Positions 13,100 through 24,772 of a DNA stretch of 64,000 nucleotides are shown here, piece after piece. The DNA is from Cervus elaphus (taxonomy: Eukaryota; Chordata; Mammalia; Artiodactyla; Cervidae). The translations under genes and the position numbers were made by a program. The notes below the pieces were generated by a model that was given only the letters and a program-made list of their open reading frames with translations, was not told the DNA's origin and searched no databases. The DNA lies in the NCBI RefSeq assembly GCF_910594005.1, contig NC_057825.1:44051037-44115036 (forward strand). Direction: 5' to 3'. Within the stretch, counting starts at the first letter, position 1; every line of letters starts with the position of its first letter.

Positions 13100-16000
13100 A
13101 TGCATTGTTAATCACAGTATGCCTTTCATGGATCACAGCCTGGTTGTGGTGAAGGGTCTTGCCTAACTCAGTGAAGCTTTGAGCCATGCCATGCAGGGCC
13201 ACCCAAGATGAATGGGTCATAGTGAAGAGTTCTGACAAAACATGATCCAGTGGAGAAGGAAATTGCAACTCATTCCAGTATTCTTGCCTGAAGAACCCCA
13301 TGGACAGTATGAAAAGGCAAAAAAATATGATGCTGGAAGATGAGCCCCCAGGTGGGAAGGTGTTCAATATAATAAAAGCAGAGGGAAATTACCAATAGCT
13401 CCAGGAAGAATGAAGCAGCTGGACCAAAGAGGGAAAAACACTCAGCTGTGGATGTGTCTGGTGGTGAAAGTAAAGTCTGATGCTGTAAAGAACAATACTG
13501 CATAAGAATCTGGAATAGTAGGTCCATGAATCAAGGTAAATTGGAATGGGACATGGTCAAACAGGAGATGGCCAAACAAGAGATGGCAAGAGTGAACATG
13601 GACATCTTAAGAATCAGTGAAAAAAATGGATGGGAATGGAAAAATTAAATTCAGATGATCATTATATTTACTACTGTGGGCAAGAACACTAGAAAAAGTA
13701 GGATAGGCCTCACAGTCAACAAGAGAGTCTGAAATGAAGGACTTGGTTGCAACCTCAAAATGAGAGAATGATCTTGGGTCATTTCCAAGGCAAATCGTTC
13801 AACATCATAGTAATCCAAATCTGCCCAACCACTGATGCCGAAGAAACTGAAGTTGAATCATTCTATGCAGACCTATAAGACCTTCTAGAACTAACACACA
13901 GAAAAAGAGGTCCTTTTCATCTTATGGGATTGGAATGCAAAAGTAGAAAATCAGGAGATATCTGGAATAACAGGCAAGCTTGGCCTTGGAGTAGAAAATG
14001 AAGCAGGGCAAAGGCTAATAGAATTTTGTCAAGAGAACACAGTGGTCATAGCAAACATCATTTTCCAACAACCCAAGAGACGACTCCACACACGGACATC
14101 ACCAGAGGGTCAACAATGAAATCAGACTGATCATGTTCTTTGCCGCTGAAGATGAAGAAGCTCTACACAGTCAGTAAAAACAAGACCTGGAGCTGACTGT
14201 GGCTCAAACTGTGAGCTCCTTATTGCAAAATTCAGGCTTAAATGGAAGAAGGTAGGGAAAATAACTAGGCCATTCAGGTAAGACCTAAATCAAATCTCTT
14301 ATGATTATCCAGTGGAGGTGATGAATAGATTCAAGGGATTAGATTTGGTAGACAAAGTGCCTGAAGAACTATGGATGGAGGTTCATAACACTGCACAGGA
14401 GGCAGTGACCACAACCATTCCAAAAAAAAAAAAGAAATGCATGAAGGCAAAGTGGTTGTCTGGGGAGGCTTTAAAAATAGCTGGAAATAAGTGAAGTGAA
14501 AGGCAAGTAAGAAAGGGAAAGATATACCCATCTAAATGCAGTGTTCCAGAGAACAGTAAGGAGAGATAAGAAGGCTTTCTTCAATGAACAATGCAAAGAA
14601 ATAGAGGAAAACAACAGAATATGAAAGACCAGCGATCTCCTTAAGAAAACTAGAGATACCAAGGGAACATTTCATGCAAGGATGGGCATGGTACAGGACA
14701 GAAATGGTAAAGATCTAACAGAAACAGAAGAGATTAAGAAGTGGCAGGAATACACATAAGAACTATACAAAAAAGGTCTTAGTGACCTGGATAACCACAA
14801 TGGTGTGGTCATTCTCCTAGAGCAGAACATCCTGGAGTGTGAAGTCAAGTGGGCCTTAGGAAGCGTTACTATGAACAAAGCTAGTAAAGGTGACAGAATT
14901 CTAGCTGAGTTATTTCAAATCCTAAAAGATGAAGTTGTTGAAGTGCTTCAGTCAATAAGCCAGCAAATTTGGAAAACTCAGCAATGGCCACAGAACTGGA
15001 AAAGGTGAGTTTTCATTCTAATCCCAAAGAAAGGCAATGCCAAAGAACATTCAAATTACTGTACAATAGCACTCATTTCACATGCTAGCAAGGTTATAGT
15101 CAAAATCCTTAAGATAGGCGTCAGCAGTATGTGAAAGGAGAACTTCCAGATGTTCTGGTTTTCAAAGAGGCAGATGAACCAGAGATCAAACTAACAATTG
15201 TTGGATCATGGAGAAAGCAAGGGAGTTCCAAAAAAACATCTAATTCTGCTTCACTGACTATGCTAAAGCCTTTGACTGTGTGGATCACAACAAACTGTGG
15301 AAAATTCTTAAGAGGTGGGAATACCAGACCACCTTATCTGTTTCCTGAGAAATCTGTATGTGGGTCAAGAAGCAACAGTTAGAACTGGATATGGAAAAAC
15401 TGGTTTCAAGTTGGGAAAGGAGTATGACAAGTCTGTATATTGCCACCCTACTTATTTAACTTCTATGAAGAGTACGTCATGTGAAATGCTGAGCTGAATT
15501 AATCACAAGCTAGAATCAAGATTTCTGGGAGAAACGGGAAAGCATAGATACGCAGTGAAGAGGAACTAAAGAGTCTCTTGATGAGGGTGAAAGAGGAGAG
15601 TGAAAAAGCTGGCTTAATACTCAACATTCATAAAACTAAGATCATGACATCCGGTCCCATCATTTCATGGCAAATAGAAGGGGAAAAAGTGGAAGAAGTG
15701 ACAGATTTTATTTTCTTGGGCTCCAAAATCACTGCAGATGGTGACTGCAGCCATGAAATTAAAACATGCTTGCTCCTTGGAAGGAATGCTATGACCAACC
15801 TAGACAGCATATTAAAAAGCAGAGACAGCACTTTGCTGACAAAAGTTCATATAGTCAAAGCTATGGTTTTTCTAGTAGCCATGTATGGAAATGAAAGTTG
15901 GATCATAAAGAAGGCTGAGTGCTGAAGAATTGATGCTTTTGAATTCTGGTGCTGGAAAAGACTCTCTGAGAGTCCCATGGACTGCAAGGAGATCAAACCA

Positions 16001-16592
16001 GTCAATCCTAAAGGAAATCAACCCTAAATATTCTTTGGAAGAACTGTTGCTAAAGCTGAAGCTCCAAAACTTTGGCCACCTGATGTGAAAAGCTGACTCA
16101 CTGGAGAAGACCCTGATGCTGGGAAAGACTGAAAGCAAAAGGTGAAGGGAGTGGCAGAGGATGCTGCTGAGGCTGCTAAGTCGCTTCAGTTGTGTCCGAC
16201 TCTGTGCAACCCCATAGACGGCAGCCCACCAGGCTCCACCGTCCCTGGGATTCTCCAGGCAAGAACACTGGAGTGGGTTGCCATTTCCTTCTCCAATGCA
16301 TGAAAGTGAAAAGTGAAAGTGAAGTCGCTCAGTCATGTCCGACTCTTTGCGACCCCATGGACTGCAGCCTACCAGGCTCCTCTGTCCACAGGATTTTCCA
16401 GGCAAGAATACTGGAGAGGGTTGCCATTGCCTTCTCTGGCAAAGGATGAGATGGTTAGATAGCATCACTGATTCAATGGACATGGACTTGAGCAAATTCT
16501 GGGAGAATGTGGAGGAAGTGGAACCTGCTTTGCTGCAATCCATGGGGTCACAAAGAGTAGGACATGACTTAGCAACTGAACAACAAATCAAA
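13100..16592 (+). mobile_element. Near full-length degenerate BovB LINE
   Basis: About 3.2 kb after subtracting the inserted BovA2, close to full BovB length. Fragments of the endonuclease domain (about 13560-14250) and reverse transcriptase (about 14800-15500, including a DYAKAFD-like box near 15255) are readable across several frames, and the 3' end finishes gaca(t)gacttagcaactgaac. The reading frame is broken many times and the place of the catalytic YADD box (about 15548) is destroyed, so the copy is dead. The 5' edge is judged by length and similarity only; no TSD was found. Confidence 0.9.
16164..16436 (-). mobile_element. BovA2 SINE inside BovB
   Basis: Two antisense Bov-A units with a ctgctgaggctgctaag tail at the left. 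TSD tggcagaggatg (16152-16163) and tggcaaaggatg (16437-16448), with one change. Confidence 0.93.
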
Positions 16593-16715
16593 GTATAATC
16601 TGGAAAAGACAGTTTTTAAAGTTCCCAGTTTTATTTTTATACTTGTATATAATTGATAACAAGATGTCTTCCAAATTAGGATACTGACAAATTTTAAATA
16701 CCTATGGCAGCAGTT

Positions 16716-16771
16716 TTGTTTTCTTTTTCTATTTATTTTTTAACTGGCACATACTTGCTTTACAATGTTAT
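16716..16771 (-). mobile_element. 56-bp L1 3' end insertion
   Basis: A T-rich start followed by aactggcacatacttgcttt and acaatgttatg, the antisense L1 3'-terminal sequence. Flanked by gcagcagtt at 16707-16715 and 16772-16780. Confidence 0.6.
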
Positions 16772-16839
16772 GCAGCAGTTCTTTAAATTCCTGACAATGA
16801 AATATTTATAGAAAATGCAGAGCTATCACATTTTTTAAA

Positions 16840-18309
16840 ATTTACTTTTTTATTGAAAGATCATTGATTTGCAGAATTTTTTTGTTTTTGGTCAAACTTC
16901 AACATGAATCATCTATAGGTATTCATATATCCCCGCCCTTTTGAAACTCCCTGCCATCTCCCTCCCCATCCCAGCCTTCTAGGTTGCTACAAAGCCCCTG
17001 TTTGAGCTTCCTGAGCTATACAGCAAATTTCTGTTGGCTATCTATTTTACATATGGTAATGTAAGTTTCCATGTTACTCTTTTCATACATCTCAACCTCT
17101 CCTCCCCTCTCCCCATGTCCATAAGTCTATTCTCTATGTCTGTTTCTCCATTGTTGCCCTGTAGATAAATTCTTCAGAATCATTTTTCTAGATTCCGTAT
17201 ATGTGCCTTAGAATATGATATTTATCTTTTTCTTTCTGACTCACTTCACTCTGTATAAGAAGTTCTAGGTTCATCCACCTCATCAGAATTGACTCAAATG
17301 TGTTCCTTTTTATGGCTGAGCAATATTTCATTGTGTATATGTACCACAACTTCTTTACCCATTCATCCGTCGATGGGCATCTAGGTTGCTTCCATGTTCT
17401 AGCTATTGTAAATAGTGCTGCAATGAACACTGGGATACATGTGTCTTTTTCAACCCTGGTTTCCTCAGGGTATATGCCTAGGAGTGGGATTGCTGGGTCA
17501 TATGGAGGTTTTATTCCTAGTTTATTAAGGAATCTCCATACCATCTTCCATAGTGGTTGTATCAATTTACATTCCCACCAACAATGCAAGAGTGTTCCCT
17601 TTTCTCCACACCCGCTCCAGCATTTATTGTTTGTAGACTTTTTCATGATGGCCATTCTGACCGGTGTGAGATGATATCTCATTGTGCTTTTGATTTGCAT
17701 TTCTCTAATAATGAGAGATGTTCAGCATCTTTTCATGTGTTTGTTAGCCATCTGTATGTCTTCTTTGGAGAAATATCTGTTTAGGTCTTTTCCCCCCATT
17801 TTTGATTGGGTTGTTTGTTTCCCTGGTATTGAGTTGTGTGACCTGCTTGTAATTGTGGAAATTAATCCTTTGTCACTTGTTTCATTTGCTATTAGTTTCT
17901 CCCACTCTGAGGACTGTCTTTTCACCTTGCTTATAGTTTCCTTTGCTGTGCAAAAGCTTTTAAGTTAAGTCAGGTCCCATTTGTTTACTTTTGTTTTTAT
18001 TTCCATTACTCTAGGAGGTGGGTCATAGAGGATCTCACTTTGATTTATGTCATCAAGTGTTCTGCCTATGTTTTCCTCTAAGAGTTTTATCGTTTCTGGT
18101 CTTACACTTAGGTCTTTAATCCTTTTTGAGTTTATCTTTGAGTATGGTGTTAGGAAGTGTTTTAATTTCATTCTTTTACATGTAGCTGTCCAGTTTTTCC
18201 AGCACCATTTGTCTTTTCTCCATTGTATATTCTTCACTCCTTTGTAAAAAATAAGGTACCCATAGGTGCATGGATTTATTTCTGGGCTTTCTATCTTGTT
18301 CCATTGGTC
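16840..18309 (-). mobile_element. L1, 3' part of a 5'-inverted insertion
   Basis: Antisense L1 3' UTR, then the ORF2 C-terminal region. An open stretch of about 170 codons (17188-17700) includes CWWECKLIQPLWKMVWRFL, AIPLLGIYP and IYTMKYCSAIKRN, all typical of L1 ORF2 ends. The orientation flips at about 18309. Confidence 0.92.
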
Positions 18310-18969
18310 ACTGAAATTGAAGCTGTGATCAAAAATCTCCCAAAAATAGGACCAGATGGCTTCACAGGAGAATTCTATCAAACATTTAGAGAAGAGCTAA
18401 TGCCTATCCTTCTAAAACTCTTTCAAAACATTGCAGAAGAAGGAATACTTTCAAATTCATTCTGTGAGGCCACCATCACCCTTATACCAAAACCAGACAA
18501 AGACAACACAAAAAAAGAAAACTACAGGCCAATATCACTGATGAACATTGATGCAAAAATCCTCAACAAAATTTTAGCAAACATAATTCAGCAACACAAC
18601 AAAAAGCTCATACACCATGATCAAGTTGGGTTTATTCCAGGAATGCAAGGATTCTTCAATATATGCAAATCAATCAATGTGATACATCATATTAACAAAT
18701 TGAAAGATAAAAACCATATGATCATCTCAATCGATGCAGAAAAAGCCTTTGACAAAATTCAGCACCTGTTTATGATTAAAACTCTCCAAAAAATAGGCAT
18801 AGACGGAACCTACCTCAACATAGTAAAGCCATATATGATAAGCCTACAGCAAACATTATTTTCAACGGTGAGAAACTGAAAGCATTCCCCCTAAGATCAG
18901 GAACAAGACAAGGGCACCCACTTTCGCCAATATTATTCAACAGAGTTATGGAAGTCCTAGCAGTAAAGT
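18310..18969 (+). mobile_element. L1, inverted 5' part (reverse transcriptase)
   Basis: Sense ORF2 reverse-transcriptase segment running without stops for about 190 codons: EIEAVIKNLP, GPDGFTGEFYQ, NYRPISLMNIDAKILNKILA, HHDQVGFIPGMQG and SIDAEKAFDKIQ. It lies upstream in ORF2 of the adjoining antisense piece, the arrangement left by twin priming. It ends at gtcctagc before the FADD box. Confidence 0.92.
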
Positions 18970-18970
18970 C

Positions 18971-18990
18971 CTTACAGTAAATACTGTAAG
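18971..18990. repeat. Perfect 9-bp inverted repeat
   Basis: cttacagta and tactgtaag separated by aa form a perfect 9-bp stem at the L1/unique-DNA border. No function is implied. Confidence 0.85.
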
Positions 18991-19390
18991 GTTCAATCTG
19001 TGCCATATCCCCCTCATGGGGAGAAATTTGTATGTACTGGGGTTTTTAACTGGAAGTAATTATGGGACTGAAAATGCCAACTGCAATGCAACTAAAATAT
19101 TTGAAGAAAATGCTATAGATGGGAAATATTTTAATTTGGCATTATACATCTCAAGAATGACATTCTTACTAAATGGAATACTGAAATAAGACTTATTCTG
19201 TAACATATTGTTTTTATAGGTTAATAACATTTTGATTTGAAAAGCTTGACATTCTGTATTCTTAAATCTTGAAATTGGGATTTATTTATAGGCTTAAAAT
19301 ATAAAGCGAAAAGCAGGTCTATTTCAGTTTTTTCTACAACAGGAAATTATACTTTATCCTTAGTCATTTGTAAAGTGTTCTATGAGTACA
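18991..19390. other. Unique intronic DNA next to exon
   Basis: No repeat recognised between the L1 and a small Bov-tA fragment. Confidence 0.5.
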
Positions 19391-19467
19391 AAAAATCCCA
19401 TGGACAGAGGAGCCTGGTAAGCTATAATCCATGGGGTCTCAAGAGTTGGACATGACTTAGTGACAAA
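19391..19467 (+). mobile_element. Bov-tA 3' fragment near EHBP1 donor site
   Basis: aatcccatggacagaggagc … ggtctcaagagttggacatg … gacttagtgac. It ends 77 bp from the donor end of the 903-nt exon. Confidence 0.8.
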
Positions 19468-19544
19468 ACCACTACATGAACACAAAGAGAAACAAAAAAA
19501 GAATAGCTATTTACTACATTTATGTATTCATCATTCTCACTTAC

Positions 19545-20447
19545 CTGGACTGTTTTTGCAGAATGATCTGCATGATTTAAGGTGGGTCTATCAGCATCTG
19601 AATCAGACTCTGTCTGCCTCAGGGAAGTACGTTTTTTCTTTGCAAGGTCTGCATCTCTATTGTACAGGTATCCAAGTTTAGAAGTGGGAGATAAACTTGG
19701 TTTTTTGACAGGTGATTCAGGATCTGATCTGCATTCTAAGGGTCTGGAATTATCTAATTTTTCTTGCTCCAAAGTACCACTGATGTTTAGATTCTGAAGC
19801 TTTTGATCATCTGACTCCTCGCAAATAAAGGGTGGAGACACATCTTTCTTCTTATCACTGACGTATAAGTCACTTAATTCTAAAGTCTCTGTTTTCAATA
19901 GTCTCTTCTTGCCCAACGAAACTTGTGCATGGTTTGAATCTGTATTGTAACATATTCCAGGGTCATCGGATCCTGAAGTCCTTCCCGAGCTCTGCTGGGA
20001 CTTCTGGGGTTCTGTGTCACTTTTAGTCCTGCGACAGTGTGGAGAAGCTGTGTTTGGACTGAGGTGATCATCAGGAGTCTGATGTTCACTTTCTGACTCT
20101 CCAACTCCACTATCATTTACAAATACAGACTCGTCCTGGGATGTGAAGTCGACCACTCCACTGGGAGGCTGCTGCAGTGGAGGCTCCCGTTTCAGGTCAC
20201 TAAGCTCTGCATAGAATTTTTCCTGGTCAACAGAACTATTTGTGTCCGTTTCATAGTTTCCAACTTTATACGTGCTTTTACTGCTGTTTTCTTCTATTTG
20301 AACAACATTTAGCTCTTGGCCACTGAAATGTGCCCTTATTTGATAGAGATAGGTCATAACAGTCAGTTTGTCAGGAATTGCTAATAAAACCATATCAGAA
20401 GGTTCCAGTAGTCGCGAAATTCCAATGCTGGCAAACCCATCATATGC
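19545..20447 (-). CDS. EHBP1: EHBP1 large exon: end of CH domain and disordered linker
   Basis: This 903-nt exon encodes exactly 301 codons and is phase 0 at both ends. Residues 1-41 finish the CH domain ([20 protein letters not shown], then a [17 protein letters not shown] helix). Residues from about 42 on form a low-complexity linker rich in Ser, Asp, Glu and Lys, with many SP/SD/SE sites (for example [20 protein letters not shown] and [12 protein letters not shown]) that look like phosphorylation and degradation-prone segments; no fold is evident. The acceptor is tcctctgaag|GCA and the donor is CAG|GTAAGTG. The exon differs from the human protein as I remember it by scattered substitutions only, with no frame break. 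The open frame runs on into both flanking introns (about 19422-20609), but the splice sites and protein similarity fix the exon edges. No NPF motif was noticed in this part. Confidence 0.95.
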
Positions 20448-20579
20448 CTTCAGAGGAAAGAAAAACAGAAGATATATTGAAGAGTTAAGACAATTTATAC
20501 ATTTTAACTTTTTAGAACAAACTTTAAACATCACCACTAGCCTACACATTTTAAAAACAGCAGAAACAGCAAAATAATA

Positions 20580-20700
20580 GATGCTAACTAGACTTATTGT
20601 GGTGAGCATTTCACAGTGTATATAAATATCAAATTATTATGTGGTACACTTGAAAATGATGTAATGTTATATGGTGATGATACCTCAGAAAAAGTTTAAA
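20580..20700 (+). mobile_element. Possible L1 3'-terminal fragment
   Basis: attatgtggtacacttgaaa … aatgttatatggtgatgata cctca resembles old L1 3' ends. Short and diverged. Confidence 0.4.
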
Positions 20701-22717
20701 GAGAACAAGCAAAAATGAGAGTTAAAAATTAAAAATAAAACTTTAAAATTGATTTTTGTGATAAAAAACTAAAGTACAAGGAAATAATAAATCATCTGGA
20801 GCTTTATTCCTAGCAACCTCTTTTCAGTGATCACGTAATTGCAGTGATTTGTGACGATAAAGTACGGGTTGATATTCCAAAAGAACTAACTCTCAGATTG
20901 CCTGGTATAAAATACAAATAACTGCTATTTAAGTCTAGAAACATAGAAACATTTTTTAAATGCCCAATTAAGATTTATTTTCATGATGAGAAGAGTGACT
21001 GCATTTTCACTCTATCCATTTTGGAAAGAATGAAATGTTTTGAGTAGGACAACCTAGTTTAGAATGTGAAGCTGCATTGTATTACTTTTGTTAGCCTTTA
21101 AATGACTGTGGCACATCAGGTTTTTCTAGTTTTGAAGAATCAAAGCTGTTTCTCAATTTACAATTAATTATTACTATGCTGAACTAACTCTTGAAAACAA
21201 CATTGTGTTGCTAGGAAGCACTAAAAATATGGCTAAACACTGAGAGATACTCTTGGAAAAAGTAAGGACTTTTTAGCTATATTCTTGCTTTGGGATGTAA
21301 AATGTCTAGTCTTTGTAACAACCTAGATATAGGATAATAATTCAAAGTTTTCCTAAAAAGAAAGTTTGGGAAATTATGTAACAACTCAGAAGGCATTAGC
21401 CTTTTGAACGTACATGTTAAAGTGCATTTCTACCTCGGAATTTAATCTTTGTATTGTATTCTTCCTGTAGTTTAATAAATGTTATGGAATAAGTAAGAAA
21501 GAAAATGAAAAATAAATTGTTATATTAAAACCTCTTCAATTTTCACAGCACTATGTTTTATAATACAGATACCTCAAAATATTGACTCAAGAGAATGGCT
21601 CAGTTGGTATGCATGTTTGGGCCTGTTCGTTATTTTACATGTTTTAGGAAAATTAAAGTCATTTTCTTCCTCACGTGTCCTGACAACTTGATTGACAGAC
21701 ATCAATTGCAGACCATCAGGAAAAGCACCACAGGCAGTATTCTAAACGTTTCCCAATTATCTAAAACACCCACATACTGGTTAAGATCAGATGTCACAGG
21801 TAAATACCTTGTTTATTCAGCACTTTTTACAGACCTGGGAAAATGATTTGAGTCCTTGTGGGGAATCTCCTGCTGGTGTTTTGCTTCATGTGGCAATTCA
21901 TTTTATGCACACTAATTGCACTTAAAAAACATTTAAAAACAAACCAGGTTTCTTGTAAGTGAGGTCAGGACTTTATAAAGGAACTTTAACCTCTTCGGCA
22001 ATGGTCAATCATCTACTGTCTTAGCTGTCAGTGTGGAGAGAAAAAAAGGTCTTTCACAGAAAATTGTCTTATTCATTGTTAAATGTTATTTAATTGGTAA
22101 GGAGTCACTGCCAGTTGTTATGCATCTGCCTGCATGGAACTTAAGACACAAGCATTGTTTCTTGTCCTGTTTTTAAGTCCAATTAAGGGCAGATGGGGTT
22201 ATCAGGAAGACCTGTGTGAAGTTGGAAATAAATCTGCAGGTAGCAACTGATACTCAATGTAGATATCAGGTAAGAAGTTGCAAAGTGATGAAAAGGAAAG
22301 TATAACAACAGTTATGTACTGAATTGTGCAATGAATAGGATCAACTAAATTAAAATTCTTTCAAAAAGCTATAATTATCTGCCCTTTAAGATTTGAGAAA
22401 AAATTTTTATGGGATATACTTCTTTTTGTAGTAAAATGTAAATTCAAGGTATGGTCATCATTATTAAGTTTCTGAAAAAAATAACATAAAGAAGTATAAC
22501 TTATGCCCTAATGAGATTCCTCATACTCTTTAAAAATATATAACTAGGTAAAATAAAAACTGTTTTTCAAAATTTTAAGCAGTAGCTTGAAAGCTTCACT
22601 TTATAAAAAATAATAATTTTTTCTTTTATAATGATCTTATCTGCATTTAAATGAGTTTATTCAAATGCAAGAAAATGCAGGTAAAGAACTGTCTTATTAG
22701 GAAACAGTTGTCTCCTA
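20701..22717. other. Unique intronic DNA
   Basis: About 2 kb with no repeat or coding signal recognised. Confidence 0.55.
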
Positions 22718-22870
22718 ATGGGGATTGATTCCAATACCCCTTGTAGATATCACAATCTGGGGATGCTCAAGTCCCTGATGTAAAATGGTAGAGTACAGTT
22801 AGTCTTCTGTATCTGAGGATTCCACATTCACAGATCCAGTGGGCCCAACCATATAAGTTAACTGATGAAA
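22718..22870. repeat. Tigger-like DNA-transposon relic
   Basis: gggattgattccaataccc, ctggggatgctcaagtccct and cagttagtcttctgtatctg match a common mammalian Tigger-derived repeat in outline. Exact family uncertain. Confidence 0.45.
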
Positions 22871-23256
22871 AACAAGGCATTTGGCTTTAATAGACACAAG
22901 TTCTTCAAAATCATATAAGAAATAATTCATGACAATGACTTATTTTGAAGCATGATTTCTATGAAGAAAATTATACTGACTTTTAAAGATTACCTTTTCT
23001 GGTAGAATATTTCAATTTAAAAAACTGTTTTTAAATGTATTTCTCTAAGGCCAGCATCATGCATTTGCAAATAAACAAGAATTTTTTTAATGGAAATATA
23101 AATTTTTGGCTTTAGAGAGCAACAAAAGTAAAAAAAAATTGATTTAAATTATCATCTATTGATTGAACTTCTATCAAGTTTCCCTTTATAGTCTTTTTTA
23201 TCACTGGTGGTTTTAATTATTTAATTTAAAGTAAATTAAAACGTTTAACCTAAACT

Positions 23257-23522
23257 GCTGCTGCTAAGTCACTTCAGTCGTGTCCGACCCTGTGCGACCC
23301 CATAGACAGCAGCCCACCAGGCTCCCCCGTCCCTGGGATTCTCTAGGCAAGAACACTGGAGTGGTTGCCATTTTCTTCTCCAATGTGTGAAAGTGAAAAG
23401 TGAAAGTGAAGTCGCTCAGTCATGTCCAACTCCTACCGACCTGATGGACTACCGACCAGGCTCCTCTGTCCATGGGATTTTCCAGGCAAGAATACTGGAG
23501 CGGGATGCCATTGCCTTCTCCA
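23257..23522 (-). mobile_element. BovA2 SINE
   Basis: Two antisense Bov-A units with a gctgctgctaag tail. Perfect 12-bp TSD ttaacctaaact at 23245-23256 and 23523-23534. Confidence 0.95.
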
Positions 23523-23534
23523 TTAACCTAAACT

Positions 23535-23975
23535 AGAGGTTATTAATTAATTTGTCCCATTAATTTTTTGGGCAATGAACCCCTTCTCAGAATAAAGCTT
23601 TAATGTGCATAAAATACATATGATTACAAAATAAACCAATTCTTGAAAAACAAATATTTGAATATATTTTAGAAAATGGAATTTGAGAAACAATAAATGT
23701 ACTTTTTATGGATGTACCAACTGCTACAATTATGAAGTGATGAGCTTAAAAGGTAGTTGTAGATATTTGCAACTGTAAAGTGATATGAAAACATCTGAGA
23801 TTCTAAAGGTGAAAGAGTCTCGGGCATAGCTAATACTACAGTGATTTGTTATGTCTAAATTCATAGTGGTATGTCTAAATTCATAATTGAAGAAAATGCT
23901 AAATTTCAGTTAAAGAATTGAGAAAATAAAATTTTTCCCAAAGCCATGATTGAAGATCCCCTCAAGTCTATCCAC
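23535..23975. repeat. Ancient mammalian interspersed repeat
   Basis: gaaccccttctcagaataaa … gtgatatgaaaacatctgag … gaaaatgctaaatttcagtt follows an old DNA-transposon-like family I recognise but cannot name. Confidence 0.45.
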
Positions 23976-24772
23976 AGATCTTGCTCTAAGACGACAATTT
24001 TCAGTTGAAGAATTCAATTCAGCAGGAAAAAAACATTAAAGAAGTACCTGCTGTATGTTGACTTAGGTGCTTCCTCCTTTCTTACATGTCGCGCACACAG
24101 AAAACTGTAATATTATGCTGCATTTTGGGGGTACATAGTTAAGTCAGCCTGCAGTCACAGTCAGCTGGCCCAAAGGGCTCTAGCCACTCAGCCCTGAGCA
24201 GCTACTCTCAACAATGAAAGCATCAACATTTTCCCCAAACCAACTGGGAAGCTCTGACCTCAGTACATTAATTATGTCGAAAAAAACTGTACAGTTTACC
24301 AGAAAAGTGTGGCGGGGGGAGTGGAAAAAAAAAAAAAGAAAAGAACCAGTGTTCATATCTTGTTGCCTCTGGGAACACATGCATTCTTTTTTGCACACTC
24401 ATCAGGCTCCTGCTTTCATCCCCTCCCAACGGCTTTTTCTGAACTTGTAGGACAACAGTTTGAGGTGCACTTTTTAAAAGCTAAATCTTGCTAAAAAGCT
24501 AAATAAAAGCAACATGCTTTAACAAATACTTGACAGTTAATGAAGCTCATATACACTATTATCATCTGATGCCAGGCTGGCATTTCTGATTTTTAAAGGC
24601 CGTGACAAACTAGAGTAAACCATGCATCCTACTTGAACTGCAGGAAACAGACTACCGTCTGTGAGCTATAGTTAGGACCTCACAAAACAACCTTCCTTTC
24701 CCCAAACTAATAAAAGCCTGCAGAGAAGGCAAAATTGAAATTATGCATTTTTTTTCCTTTGGCAATTCTTAC
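23976..24772. other. Unique intronic DNA next to 49-nt exon
   Basis: No repeat recognised apart from an A-run near 24326. Confidence 0.5.

Larger units (their letters stand above)
12834..19544 (-). other. EHBP1: EHBP1 intron between 903-nt and 144-nt exons
   Basis: A complete 6.7-kb intron filled mostly by one long BovB LINE and one inverted L1. The flanking exons are adjacent in the known protein, so no coding exon is expected inside. The stretch 18991-19390 shows no recognised repeat. Confidence 0.9.
20448..24772 (-). other. EHBP1: EHBP1 intron between 49-nt and 903-nt exons
   Basis: A complete 4.3-kb intron. It is mostly unique AT-rich sequence (20701-22717 and 23976-24772 hold nothing recognised), with one BovA2 and old DNA-transposon-like relics. 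Confidence 0.9.

Noticed and set aside
15578..15925. 115-codon open frame that reads like a protein
   Set aside because: It is a leftover BovB reverse-transcriptase segment within a frameshifted element, not a gene.
15872..16591. 239-codon minus-strand open frame
   Set aside because: It lies antisense to the BovB 3' end and a BovA2; such repeats give long antisense frames by composition.
18223..18879. 218-codon open frame with reverse-transcriptase motifs
   Set aside because: It is the inverted L1 ORF2 piece fused to antisense L1; no complete protein is encoded.
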